From Spirochaeta sp. (lineage in GTDB: Bacteria; Spirochaetota; Spirochaetia; DSM-27196; Alkalispirochaetaceae), in the NCBI GenBank assembly GCA_027859055.1, contig JAQIBO010000273.1:1-10234 (forward strand): 10,234 bases of DNA. Direction: 5' to 3'. Each line of letters opens with the position of its first letter. Positions within the stretch are counted from its first letter, which is position 1. A program made the translations under genes and the position numbers. The notes under the pieces are model-generated. The model had not been told where the DNA came from. It ran no database searches and saw only the letters and a list, made by a program, of their open reading frames with translations. This document shows positions 1 to 5,994 of the stretch, piece by piece.

Positions 1-216
1 CTTCACGGTGACGGCGGGACGCATGACGTTCTGGATCCCAATCAGGCGGGAGGAATACGGCCGGAGCGCGCCGCCGACGATATCGTCCGCGGTATGTCCC
101 GACGAAAGAGGGTCATCTGGACAGGAATTCCGCTGCCGGTACGGTTTATAATCGTTCTATCACGGATTGCTCCGGGTCTGGCGGATCTCTTACTTCGATC
201 GGTACGGGGACGATAA
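1..216 (+). CDS. Short-chain dehydrogenase/reductase (SDR), 3' end only
   Basis: Frame 1 is open from the window edge to a TAA at 214-216, giving the last 71 residues of a protein whose start lies outside. The residues fit the C-terminal tail of membrane-associated SDR proteins: a Pro-Glu-x-x-Ala-x-x-Ile-Val segment (residues 21-29, PERAADDIV), a basic stretch (SRRKRVIW, 33-40), then a hydrophobic segment ending in a Leu-Ser-Arg-Ile-Ala-Pro-Gly-Leu motif (53-60) followed by ADLLLR. In such proteins this region follows the substrate loop and can form a membrane-contacting helix. The Rossmann fold and YxxxK active site are not in the window, so substrate and exact subfamily cannot be named. The stop overlaps the nudC start (TAATG), so the two genes are probably co-transcribed. 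The SDR family call is by recognition of this tail only. Confidence 0.62.
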   Translation, partial: LHGDGGTHDVLDPNQAGGIRPERAADDIVRGMSRRKRVIWTGIPLPVRFIIVLSRIAPGLADLLLRSVRGR

Positions 217-1088
217 TGTTAATAGCCGTTTTTTCGGACAACAAATCGGTATTGTTGCGGCGCCACGGTGCGTCGGGAAGCGCCCGCATACACCATACCC
301 GTTACCATATTCCCTCCGTTGATGAGTTGAGTACGGAAGGTGTCCAGATTCCGACCGATTTGTGGGAATTCGCCGTTCGCGGTGAGGACGTTGTTGGCGG
401 CGTGTTCCTCGAACGTGCCCGGCTGGATCACATGCTTGCCCGCACCCGGCTGCGCGGTGATTCCGCCGCATTTGAAATTGTCGGTCGGCGTCAGGCGGCT
501 GATCTTCTGGACATCGACGACTACTGGGCGATGAACCGGGCGTTTCACCTGGCAAACTGGGATCGGAACACGCGGTTTTGCGGTGCCTGTGCAACCCCGA
601 TGGAACGTCTCAGCGGCGAGATAGCCAAGACGTGTCCCTCTTGTGGCGGGCACAGCTATCCGCAGATCTCCCCGGCGGTGATCATGGCGGTGGTACACGA
701 CGGAAAACTGCTGATGGCTCACAGCCCGCGCCACCCGGCCAACCTGTACAGCGTGCTTGCCGGGTTTGTGGAAGCCGGGGAAACGCTGGAACACGCGGTC
801 AGCCGCGAGGTGTTCGAGGAAAGCGGTGTCCTGGTGCGCAACATAACCTACTTTTCCAGTCAGCCCTGGCCGTTTCCCAGCTCGCTAATGATCGCCTTCA
901 CCTCAGAGTACGCCGGAGGCGACCTGACACCGGAAGAGGGAGAAATTGACGACATCGGATGGTACGCGCCGAATCAGCTCCCCGATGAAATTCCCAGCAC
1001 GTACAGCGTCGCCCGGCGGCTGATCGAGTGGTTTGTCAGCGAATACGGCACCGGAGACGACCTTCAGCATCTGCTTGAACGTTCGTGA
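216..1088 (+). CDS. nudC: NudC: NADH pyrophosphatase / NAD-capped RNA decapping Nudix hydrolase
   Basis: 290 aa, a little longer than E. coli NudC. The family hydrolyses NAD(H) to NMN(H) plus AMP and removes NAD caps from RNA 5' ends in the cytoplasm. Seen here: a variable N-terminal domain (1-115); a zinc ribbon with Cys122, Cys125, Cys140 and Cys143; a Nudix box at 183-205 that fits G-x5-E-x7-R-E-V-x-E-E-x-G-V exactly, so the metal-binding glutamates are intact; and the NudC-specific SQPWPFP motif at 215-221, which separates NudC from other Nudix enzymes. The ATG overlaps the stop of the upstream SDR gene and is preceded by GGGGA at 206-210. No gene follows for 64 bp; the next gene has its own promoter. 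Every diagnostic element is present, so the enzyme is expected to be active. Confidence 0.96.
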   Translation: MLIAVFSDNKSVLLRRHGASGSARIHHTRYHIPSVDELSTEGVQIPTDLWEFAVRGEDVVGGVFLERARLDHMLARTRLRGDSAAFEIVGRRQAADLLDIDDYWAMNRAFHLANWDRNTRFCGACATPMERLSGEIAKTCPSCGGHSYPQISPAVIMAVVHDGKLLMAHSPRHPANLYSVLAGFVEAGETLEHAVSREVFEESGVLVRNITYFSSQPWPFPSSLMIAFTSEYAGGDLTPEEGEIDDIGWYAPNQLPDEIPSTYSVARRLIEWFVSEYGTGDDLQHLLERS

Positions 1089-1104
1089 ATTCTTTTTATT
1101 ACAG

Positions 1105-1133
1105 TTGATAAACCAAATTGAAGCAGGTACGAT
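1105..1133 (+). promoter_or_regulatory. Sigma70-type promoter for the oxidoreductase operon
   Basis: TTGATA (1105-1110) and TACGAT (1128-1133) are separated by exactly 17 bp. They lie in the only gap between nudC and the next gene, in a locally AT-rich stretch. The predicted transcript start is near 1140, leaving a short leader with a strong Shine-Dalgarno before the ATG at 1153. This would make the three genes from 1153 to 4148 a unit separate from SDR-nudC. I see no obvious operator palindrome. Confidence 0.66.
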
Positions 1134-1141
1134 ACTCTCAA

Positions 1142-1147
1142 GGAAGG
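1142..1147 (+). promoter_or_regulatory. Ribosome binding site that fixes the start of the Gfo/Idh/MocA gene
   Basis: GGAAGG lies 5 nt before the ATG at 1153. The reading frame is open upstream to a TTG at 1033, but that would add 40 residues inside nudC and place the start before the promoter. ATG 1153 also puts the Rossmann strand at the very N-terminus, as is normal for the family. Confidence 0.75.
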
Positions 1148-1152
1148 TGCCT

Positions 1153-2139
1153 ATGAAACCGGTAGTATGGGGTGTTCTTGGTGTAGCGACACATTTTCGA
1201 CTGCGTGTCGCGGCGGGGCTTACCCGTTCGGATCAGCTGGAAGTACGCGGGATCGCGTCCCGGGACCGCTCCCGAGCGGATAGCGCCGCTGCGGAGATGG
1301 GGATTTCCCGCGGGTACGGCGGGTATCAGGAATTGCTGGACGACCCGGAAATTGAGGCGGTGTACATTCCGCTACCCAACCATCTTCACCTGGAGTGGAT
1401 CAAACGTGCCGCCGATGCGGGAAAACACGTTTTGTGCGAAAAGCCTCTCGGCCTTAACGCCGCTCAGGTACAGGAGGCGATCGACTACACCGCCGGGAAA
1501 GGGGTGTTGTTGATGGAAGCGTTTATGTATCGGTTCCATCCGCAGTGGCGTCACGCGCGGGAGCTGGTCGCGATCGGCGAAGTCGGAACTCCGACGGCGG
1601 TCCACTGTTCGTTTTTCTATAATAATCAGGATCCCGAAAATATCCGTAACCGTGTTGAAACCGGCGGCGGGGCTCTCATGGATATCGGCTGTTACGCCGT
1701 GTCATCCGCCCGGTATCTCCTCGGGCGCGAACCACACCGCGTTGTCGGTCTGGTTCAGGTGGACGAACGGTTCGGGACCGACCGGCTTTCAAGCGGCGTT
1801 ATCGATTTCGGCGACGCTCAGGCGGTTTTCACCGTGGGCACGCAAACCGACGCCGCCCAAAGCGTGCAGCTTTTCGGTACGGGAGGCAATCTTCGGGTTG
1901 AGCTTCCGTTCAACGCGTATACCGATGTTCCCCTTTCCGTCCACGTACGCAACGGAATCGGACCCCGGGTGGTGAGCGCCGGTCCGACTGACCAGTACCG
2001 GCTCCAGTTTGAGGCGTTCTCCCGAGCCGTGCGTGGTGAGTCTGCCGTACCGATTCCACCGGAGGACGCCTACAACAACCAACGCGTTTTGGACGCGCTT
2101 TTTGCCAGCGGCCGCAGCGGCAATTGGGAGGAGCTCTAG
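1153..2139 (+). CDS. Gfo/Idh/MocA-family NAD(P)-dependent oxidoreductase
   Basis: 328 aa, the usual family size. The family catalyses NAD(P)-linked oxidation or reduction of sugars, inositols and related polyols in the cytoplasm. Visible: an N-terminal Rossmann start WGVLGVA (6-12); the CEKP motif (95-98) with catalytic Lys97; the EAFMYRFHPQ stretch (122-131); and GGGALMDIGCY (171-181) in the C-terminal domain. Tyr181 stands where many members have His. Lys97 plus a Tyr here matches the dimeric dihydrodiol dehydrogenase / glucose-fructose oxidoreductase-like branch, where a Lys-Tyr pair acts. The substrate cannot be read from sequence. It is the first gene of a probable operon: the stop is 3 bp before the FAD dehydrogenase gene, whose Shine-Dalgarno lies inside this gene. 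Co-transcription with a glycerol-3-phosphate dehydrogenase-like enzyme suggests polyol or sugar metabolism, which is inference. Confidence 0.9.
   Translation: MKPVVWGVLGVATHFRLRVAAGLTRSDQLEVRGIASRDRSRADSAAAEMGISRGYGGYQELLDDPEIEAVYIPLPNHLHLEWIKRAADAGKHVLCEKPLGLNAAQVQEAIDYTAGKGVLLMEAFMYRFHPQWRHARELVAIGEVGTPTAVHCSFFYNNQDPENIRNRVETGGGALMDIGCYAVSSARYLLGREPHRVVGLVQVDERFGTDRLSSGVIDFGDAQAVFTVGTQTDAAQSVQLFGTGGNLRVELPFNAYTDVPLSVHVRNGIGPRVVSAGPTDQYRLQFEAFSRAVRGESAVPIPPEDAYNNQRVLDALFASGRSGNWEEL
2126..2133 (+). promoter_or_regulatory. Ribosome binding site that fixes the GTG start of the GlpA-like gene
   Basis: GGGAGGAG lies 9 nt before the GTG at 2143. A second in-frame GTG at 2152 is 18 nt away, too far for this site. 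The site is inside the end of the preceding gene, which points to coupled translation. Confidence 0.7.
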
Positions 2140-2142
2140 CCG

Positions 2143-3417
2143 GTGCCGTCCGTGAATGGCGCCCGGCAGGCGCCTGTTCCGGCCCGTTCCCACGGTCACG
2201 TCGTTGTTATCGGCGGCGGCGGCACCGGCGGAGCGATACTCTTCGATCTGGTTTCCCGCGGGTTTACCGCGACCCTTGTTGAGCGGGGGGAGCTGACCAG
2301 TGGAACCACCGGTCGCCACCACGGGCAGCTCCATTCCGGCGCGCGGTACGCCGTGGGCGACCGCGAGATCGCCCGGGAGTGCATGGAAGAGGTCCGGATC
2401 CTGCAGCGAATCGCCCCGGAGGCGCTGGAGATGAACTACGGACTGTTTGTTGCGTTGACCCAGGAGGACGTGGCGTTTGGCGCGGAGTTCATCGATGCGT
2501 GTCAGGAAGCCACGATCCCCGCCCGGGAAATACCGGTGGAACGGGCACTGGCGATGGAACCGCACCTCAACCCGGCGATCCGGATGGCGGTACAGGTACC
2601 CGACGGGACGATCGACGCCTGGCGCCTTCCGCTTCACTTTTTTGCCTCCGCCCGCGCCGCGGGCGCCAAAATCAAGACGTTTACGGAAGTGGTGGAGGTA
2701 ACCGGGGCGAATGGATCGGTCACCGGCGTTACCGTGCGCAACCGCGCGACCGATGAGGAGTATCACATTTCCGCTGATCTGGTGGTGAGTGCCACCGGCG
2801 CGTGGGCGGGGCACGTTGCCGCCCGTGCCGGCATCGATCTGCCGGTAACTCCCGCTCCGGGCACGATGGTTGCGGTGAAAAAGCGGCTCAACAACATGGT
2901 CATCAGTCATCTGCATCCCGCCGGCGACGGCGATATCATCGTACCCCAGCGGGGTCTCTCGATCGTGGGGTCCACACAATGGCAGACCGATGATCCGGAC
3001 ACGGTTACCGTTCCCGCCGACGATATCACCTATCTCACCGGTCGCGCCGCGGAGCTGATGCCGGTGTTTGCGGACACGCCGTTTCACGCCGCGTGGAGCG
3101 CGAGCCGGCCGCTGGCGGGCTCGGCGGGCACCGTGGAGGACGGCCGCAAACTGAGCCGGGACTTTCTCGCGATCGACCACGGTCGGAACGACGCGCTTTC
3201 CGGGTTTATTTCGGTCATCGGCGGAAAGGCGACGGTTTTGCGGGCGATGGCGGAGAAAACGGTCGATCTGGTGTGTGAACTGGTTGGTGTGGACCAACCG
3301 TGCCGAACGGCGGAGACACCGTTGTTACCGCATCGGGCGTATTATCAACCGACCCCCGCTTCTCGCTCCGATGCCTCCGGTCCGGACAACTCCCGAACGC
3401 GGGAGGTGCAGGCGTGA
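2143..3417 (+). CDS. glpA: GlpA-type FAD-dependent glycerol-3-phosphate dehydrogenase, short form without the BFD-like domain
   Basis: 424 aa, GTG start. The sequence tracks the anaerobic G3P dehydrogenase A subunit (GlpA) along nearly its whole length. It has a dinucleotide-binding GGGGTGG (24-30) with the acidic end of strand 2 at Glu47; the strongly conserved segment TGRHHGQLHSGARYA (56-70); a PDGTID stretch; and the C-terminal GGKATVLRAMAE FAD loop. GlpA oxidises sn-glycerol-3-phosphate to dihydroxyacetone phosphate and passes electrons on. E. coli GlpA is about 540 aa and ends in a BFD-like [2Fe-2S] domain. This protein stops just after the FAD domain (segment CRTAETPLL), followed by about 25 low-complexity residues without Cys. 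An 18-residue N-terminal extension precedes the Rossmann strand. The stop overlaps the start of an SdhB-like iron-sulfur gene by 4 bp, so the clusters probably sit on that partner. No GlpB or GlpC follows. Substrate is inferred from family; another 2-hydroxyacid-type substrate is possible. Confidence 0.85.
   Translation: MPSVNGARQAPVPARSHGHVVVIGGGGTGGAILFDLVSRGFTATLVERGELTSGTTGRHHGQLHSGARYAVGDREIARECMEEVRILQRIAPEALEMNYGLFVALTQEDVAFGAEFIDACQEATIPAREIPVERALAMEPHLNPAIRMAVQVPDGTIDAWRLPLHFFASARAAGAKIKTFTEVVEVTGANGSVTGVTVRNRATDEEYHISADLVVSATGAWAGHVAARAGIDLPVTPAPGTMVAVKKRLNNMVISHLHPAGDGDIIVPQRGLSIVGSTQWQTDDPDTVTVPADDITYLTGRAAELMPVFADTPFHAAWSASRPLAGSAGTVEDGRKLSRDFLAIDHGRNDALSGFISVIGGKATVLRAMAEKTVDLVCELVGVDQPCRTAETPLLPHRAYYQPTPASRSDASGPDNSRTREVQA
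3401..3406 (+). promoter_or_regulatory. Ribosome binding site that fixes the iron-sulfur subunit start
   Basis: GGGAGG lies 7 nt before GTG 3414, which overlaps the stop of the FAD subunit (GTGA). The open frame runs back to 3300, but those 38 residues lie inside the upstream gene and do not resemble the family. GTG 3414 gives an N-terminus that starts directly in the ferredoxin fold. Confidence 0.78.
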
Positions 3418-4148
3418 ACGTGCGGAGAGAGGTCGTTTTCCGGGTCGAGCGATCCCAGCGTCCCGTCGGGTGGGGCGAATATACCGTTCCGGTGGAAGAC
3501 CACACCACCGTGGTGGATGCCCTGGAATGGATCGAGGCGAACGCGGACTCGACGCTGCTGTTTCGCCACTCTTGTCACCACGGGAGTTGCGGCACCTGCG
3601 GTATGCTCGTCAACGGTACCCGAAAGCTTGCGTGCACCGCGAACGTTCTGGAGGTTGTTGCAGAGGCCGCGGGGAACGGCGGTGCGGAACCTGACCGAGA
3701 CGATGCGGTGGTGGTGGAACTGCGCCCCCTGGAGACGATGACCCATATCGGTGACCTTGCCGTTGACCCGACACCGCTCTTCCGTGATTTTCCCGTCGCC
3801 GCGGAGTATCTCCGTCCCAGTGAAGCAAACAAAGCAAGCGAGACGCCGGAGGAGATCGACCGGTACGTGCGGTTTGAAAACTGTATTGAATGCGGGCTGT
3901 GTGTTTCGGCGTGCCCGGTTATTCCGCTGCGCGGTTTTATGGGACCCGCGGGGCTTGCGGCGTACAATCGGGAGTTGGATAAACACCCGGAACGAAGCGC
4001 CGAACTGCTTCCACAGGTGGATACCGACCGGGGAGCGTGGGGGTGCGACCGTCACCTTGCGTGCAGTGCGGTATGCCCGACGGGGGTGTATCCCGCCAGG
4101 CACATCGTAATGCTCCAGAAGAAGATCAAAAAGTACCGGGACGCGTGA
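3414..4148 (+). CDS. SdhB/FrdB-type iron-sulfur protein, electron-transfer partner of the GlpA-like flavoprotein
   Basis: 244 aa, close to E. coli SdhB in length. The ligand set is complete: [2Fe-2S] from Cys54, 59, 62 and 74 in an N-terminal plant-type ferredoxin fold; then, in the helical C-terminal domain, Cys157, 160, 163 and 221 for [4Fe-4S] and Cys167, 211 and 217 for a probable [3Fe-4S]. Position 214, where a fourth Cys would make a second [4Fe-4S], is His. This is the standard wire of succinate dehydrogenase/fumarate reductase, taking electrons from a flavin subunit to quinone. Here no SdhA, SdhC or SdhD neighbour is present; the flavoprotein encoded with a 4-bp overlap is GlpA-like. 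Trp and His residues that E. coli SdhB uses near quinone (its CPSFWW and CH segments) are not seen: the segments read CPVIPL and CD. I infer a cytoplasmic or membrane-peripheral G3P dehydrogenase of two subunits with an unknown final acceptor. There is no signal peptide or membrane segment. Confidence 0.88.
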   Translation: MNVRREVVFRVERSQRPVGWGEYTVPVEDHTTVVDALEWIEANADSTLLFRHSCHHGSCGTCGMLVNGTRKLACTANVLEVVAEAAGNGGAEPDRDDAVVVELRPLETMTHIGDLAVDPTPLFRDFPVAAEYLRPSEANKASETPEEIDRYVRFENCIECGLCVSACPVIPLRGFMGPAGLAAYNRELDKHPERSAELLPQVDTDRGAWGCDRHLACSAVCPTGVYPARHIVMLQKKIKKYRDA

Positions 4149-4161
4149 ACCGCGCCTGCCC

Positions 4162-5589
4162 TCAGAGTTTATCCACCAGCATGGAACACTTACCCGATGG
4201 AATCGGTAGTGTCTTTTCCTTGTTTTCGCTCAGCAGATCCAGGGTGAAGTAGTACAGCTTTTCCGACTCGTGACGGATTTCCCAGCCACGGCCGCTTTTC
4301 TGACTCAGAATTGTTATCGTATTGCGCCGGAGGTTCAGGTTTTCTATTCCCATGATTTCCAACGTGGGAACGATCCAGCGCACCGTCTTGCGGGGAAGGC
4401 TCACCTCCAGCCCGACAACGTTCTCAATCATCAGCGCGATCGTTGACAGCCCGACGGCGGGAATCTGCATCGGCCGCGGAAACGCGGGATTTTCCGCCCA
4501 CTCCGCCTCACCGTCGCGGAGCGGTTTGTACGCCTCCCAGACGTTTCCCCGCTTGTTCCCCTCCGGATGAAGGGTATCCAGCATGTAATAGAGATGCCGG
4601 ATCGCGTACTCCCGGGCAAGCTCGTACTGGTGCTGTTTTTCAAGCCCTTTGATAATCATGAAGGTATAGGTGGGAAACACGGAACCGCGCCAGCCGTCGC
4701 CGAGTTCGGAAAAGCTTTCTTCACTGACCGCAACCGACGGAAAAGGGTTTTCCGTGCCGAAGCTTTCCGGGTCTTTCAGGTGGTCCACCATGCGGCTGGA
4801 CCGCGCCTCATTGGGTATATCGGTGATTAACGGCCAGAACCCGGCCACCGTTTTGACGCGGACCTGCTCCTTTTCCCGGGTCAGGTCGTAGTAGAACCCG
4901 TCGTCGTCGTTCCACATCAGCTGGTTGATCCGCGTCTTGAGGGAGAAGTACTGGCGACGATATCGGAACTCGATATCCTTGTCGTTCAGGACATGTCCGA
5001 GCTGGGCCATGCACGAGGCGTTGAGGGCGGCCTGGGTGTTGAAATCCACCGGGTAGTACATGCCGTCCCGGGGGGCGTTGAGCATCCCTGTCGCGGCGAG
5101 GGGCACGTGAAACAGGCCGGATTCATCCTTGAAGTTTTCCTCCAGCCACTGGAAGTTGCGCTCCAGCGTCGGCATCACCTCTTTGATCCGTTTCTTGTTG
5201 CCCACCTTGTGGTACATGTTGAACTCCGCCCACGCAAAGAGCGGCGGCGCAAGACCGTCGGGGTTGTCGTCGCTGAATATCGGTTCTCCCGTCTCCACCG
5301 AGTACTCGGCGCGGATTGCCCCGTCGGATTCCTGTTTTTTGTAAAACGTGTCCAGCTGCGGCGCCGCCGGATAGTTCCGGTTACTGTATACGAGAAAAAA
5401 GGAAGAATAGATCGCGTCGAGCTGGTTGATCCGGTCTGCCTCGGGGGAGACGAAGTACCGTGGCTCAAAGCCGTTTTGCGCGGTGCCTTTCTGCCAGTAG
5501 TCCTTGATCCAGGCCCACGTCTGTTCGTATATGTCTACAAAATCCTGATCGTAAAAGTGTATCGTCGGAAATTCTTTCTTTATTACCAC
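4162..5589 (-). CDS. GH63/trehalase-like (alpha/alpha)6-barrel glycosidase, possible loss of catalytic acid
   Basis: 475 aa, GTG start at 5589 with AGGA (5599-5602 on the plus strand) 9 nt upstream; no signal peptide, so cytoplasmic. The pattern fits the GH63 / mannosylglycerate hydrolase / trehalase-like clan: repeated aromatic-rich helices, NDDDGFYYDL (227-236), GDGWRGSVFPTY (297-308), GNVWEAYKP (348-356) and a C-terminal short beta region. Glu352 in NVWEAY fits the general-base position. The family motif SGxDxxPR, whose Asp is the general acid, reads TGMLNAPR (167-174), with Leu170 in place of Asp; Asp175 follows closely. The enzyme may therefore be inactive, use another acid, or belong to a divergent subfamily. 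Substrate is unknown; glucosylglycerate, mannosylglycerate or alpha-glucosides would suit the clan. The gene stands alone: its stop is 13 bp from the converging iron-sulfur gene and its start is 123 bp from divergent gatC. Confidence 0.72.
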   Translation of the reverse strand: MVIKKEFPTIHFYDQDFVDIYEQTWAWIKDYWQKGTAQNGFEPRYFVSPEADRINQLDAIYSSFFLVYSNRNYPAAPQLDTFYKKQESDGAIRAEYSVETGEPIFSDDNPDGLAPPLFAWAEFNMYHKVGNKKRIKEVMPTLERNFQWLEENFKDESGLFHVPLAATGMLNAPRDGMYYPVDFNTQAALNASCMAQLGHVLNDKDIEFRYRRQYFSLKTRINQLMWNDDDGFYYDLTREKEQVRVKTVAGFWPLITDIPNEARSSRMVDHLKDPESFGTENPFPSVAVSEESFSELGDGWRGSVFPTYTFMIIKGLEKQHQYELAREYAIRHLYYMLDTLHPEGNKRGNVWEAYKPLRDGEAEWAENPAFPRPMQIPAVGLSTIALMIENVVGLEVSLPRKTVRWIVPTLEIMGIENLNLRRNTITILSQKSGRGWEIRHESEKLYYFTLDLLSENKEKTLPIPSGKCSMLVDKL

Positions 5590-5627
5590 GTATGTGTATC
5601 CTGTTTATGGGGGTGCTGCAATCCTAC

Positions 5628-5656
5628 AACTTATCGCGTGCACCCGGATTCGTCAA
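5628..5656 (-). promoter_or_regulatory. Possible promoter of the glycosidase gene
   Basis: Read on the minus strand, TTGACG (5651-5656) is followed after 17 bp by TAAGTT (5628-5633). The -35 is good, the -10 is poor. It leaves a leader of about 30 nt. The site lies in the 123-bp divergent region shared with the gat promoter; the two cores do not overlap. I see no clear operator. Confidence 0.35.
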
Positions 5657-5676
5657 ATCGCCCCTCAATTCTTTGC

Positions 5677-5705
5677 TTGACAGGCTTATACCTCACTGTC
5701 ATAGT
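5677..5705 (+). promoter_or_regulatory. Sigma70-type promoter of the gatCAB-aspS operon, possibly giving a leaderless mRNA
   Basis: A perfect TTGACA (5677-5682), a 17-bp spacer, and CATAGT (5700-5705, four of six consensus bases). A start about 7 nt downstream of the -10 falls at 5712-5713, on or next to the gatC ATG at 5713. No Shine-Dalgarno is seen between the -10 and the ATG, which supports a leaderless or nearly leaderless transcript. Confidence 0.62.
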
Positions 5706-5712
5706 TTCGCGC

Positions 5713-5991
5713 ATGGACCCGGCTGAACTCAAAACCACCGTCGATATGGCTATGCTCGAAATGGACGAACGCCATATAGCGGCCCTTGAGGGCGCGGTAC
5801 AACAGATGTTGGAATATTTTACCACTATGTCTTCAATTGATGTGGAAAATGTTGAACCCACCACGCACGCCCTCGTGACATCGAACCGTGTCCGGCCCGA
5901 TCAGAACGAGCGAGCCGTTGACCCGGATACCCTGCTCGAGAACGCTGCCGACCTCGAGGATCGTCTTATCGCGATCCCCAACGTACTATAA
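5713..5991 (+). CDS. gatC: Asp-tRNA(Asn)/Glu-tRNA(Gln) amidotransferase subunit C
   Basis: 92 aa, normal for GatC (about 95). GatC is the small belt-like subunit that wraps around and stabilises GatA and anchors it to GatB in the cytoplasmic GatCAB complex. Seen: an N-terminal two-helix segment with MDERHIAALEGAVQQMLEYF (17-36); then the diagnostic VENVEPTTHA (44-53), followed by an extended tail ending in the IPNVL form of the common IPxxL ending. ATG 5713 is the only sensible start. The frame is open far upstream across the antisense strand of the glycosidase gene, but that stretch has no GatC likeness. gatA follows after 3 bp. The lack of a ribosome binding site together with the promoter position suggests leaderless initiation. 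Confidence 0.93.
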   Translation: MDPAELKTTVDMAMLEMDERHIAALEGAVQQMLEYFTTMSSIDVENVEPTTHALVTSNRVRPDQNERAVDPDTLLENAADLEDRLIAIPNVL

Positions 5992-5994
5992 CCG

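Noticed and set aside
219..794. Minus-strand open frame opposite nudC
   Set aside because: It lies entirely within the nudC gene, which has all diagnostic motifs; no independent coding signal is seen.
1077..1100. Terminator after nudC
   Set aside because: GAACGTTC followed by a T-rich run is a perfect palindrome without a loop, overlaps the nudC stop and cannot fold into a usual terminator hairpin.
1789..3297. 502-codon open frame on the minus strand
   Set aside because: It is antisense to the GlpA-like gene and part of the Gfo/Idh/MocA gene, both with clear family motifs. Its translation is Arg/His/Gly-rich without any recognisable domain, as expected for a mirror frame in GC-rich coding DNA.
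3414..4148. Naming the iron-sulfur protein sdhB or frdB
   Set aside because: The ligand pattern matches, but no succinate/fumarate flavoprotein or anchor gene is nearby and the coupled partner is GlpA-like; a succinate role would be unsupported.
4125..4165. Bidirectional terminator between the converging genes
   Set aside because: Only a 4-bp CGCG/CGCG pairing around a 5-nt loop is visible, with no T tract on either strand; too weak to call.
4993..5712. Long in-frame extension upstream of gatC on the plus strand
   Set aside because: It runs antisense through the glycosidase gene and across the promoter region, and has no GatC likeness; a normal-length GatC starts at ATG 5713.
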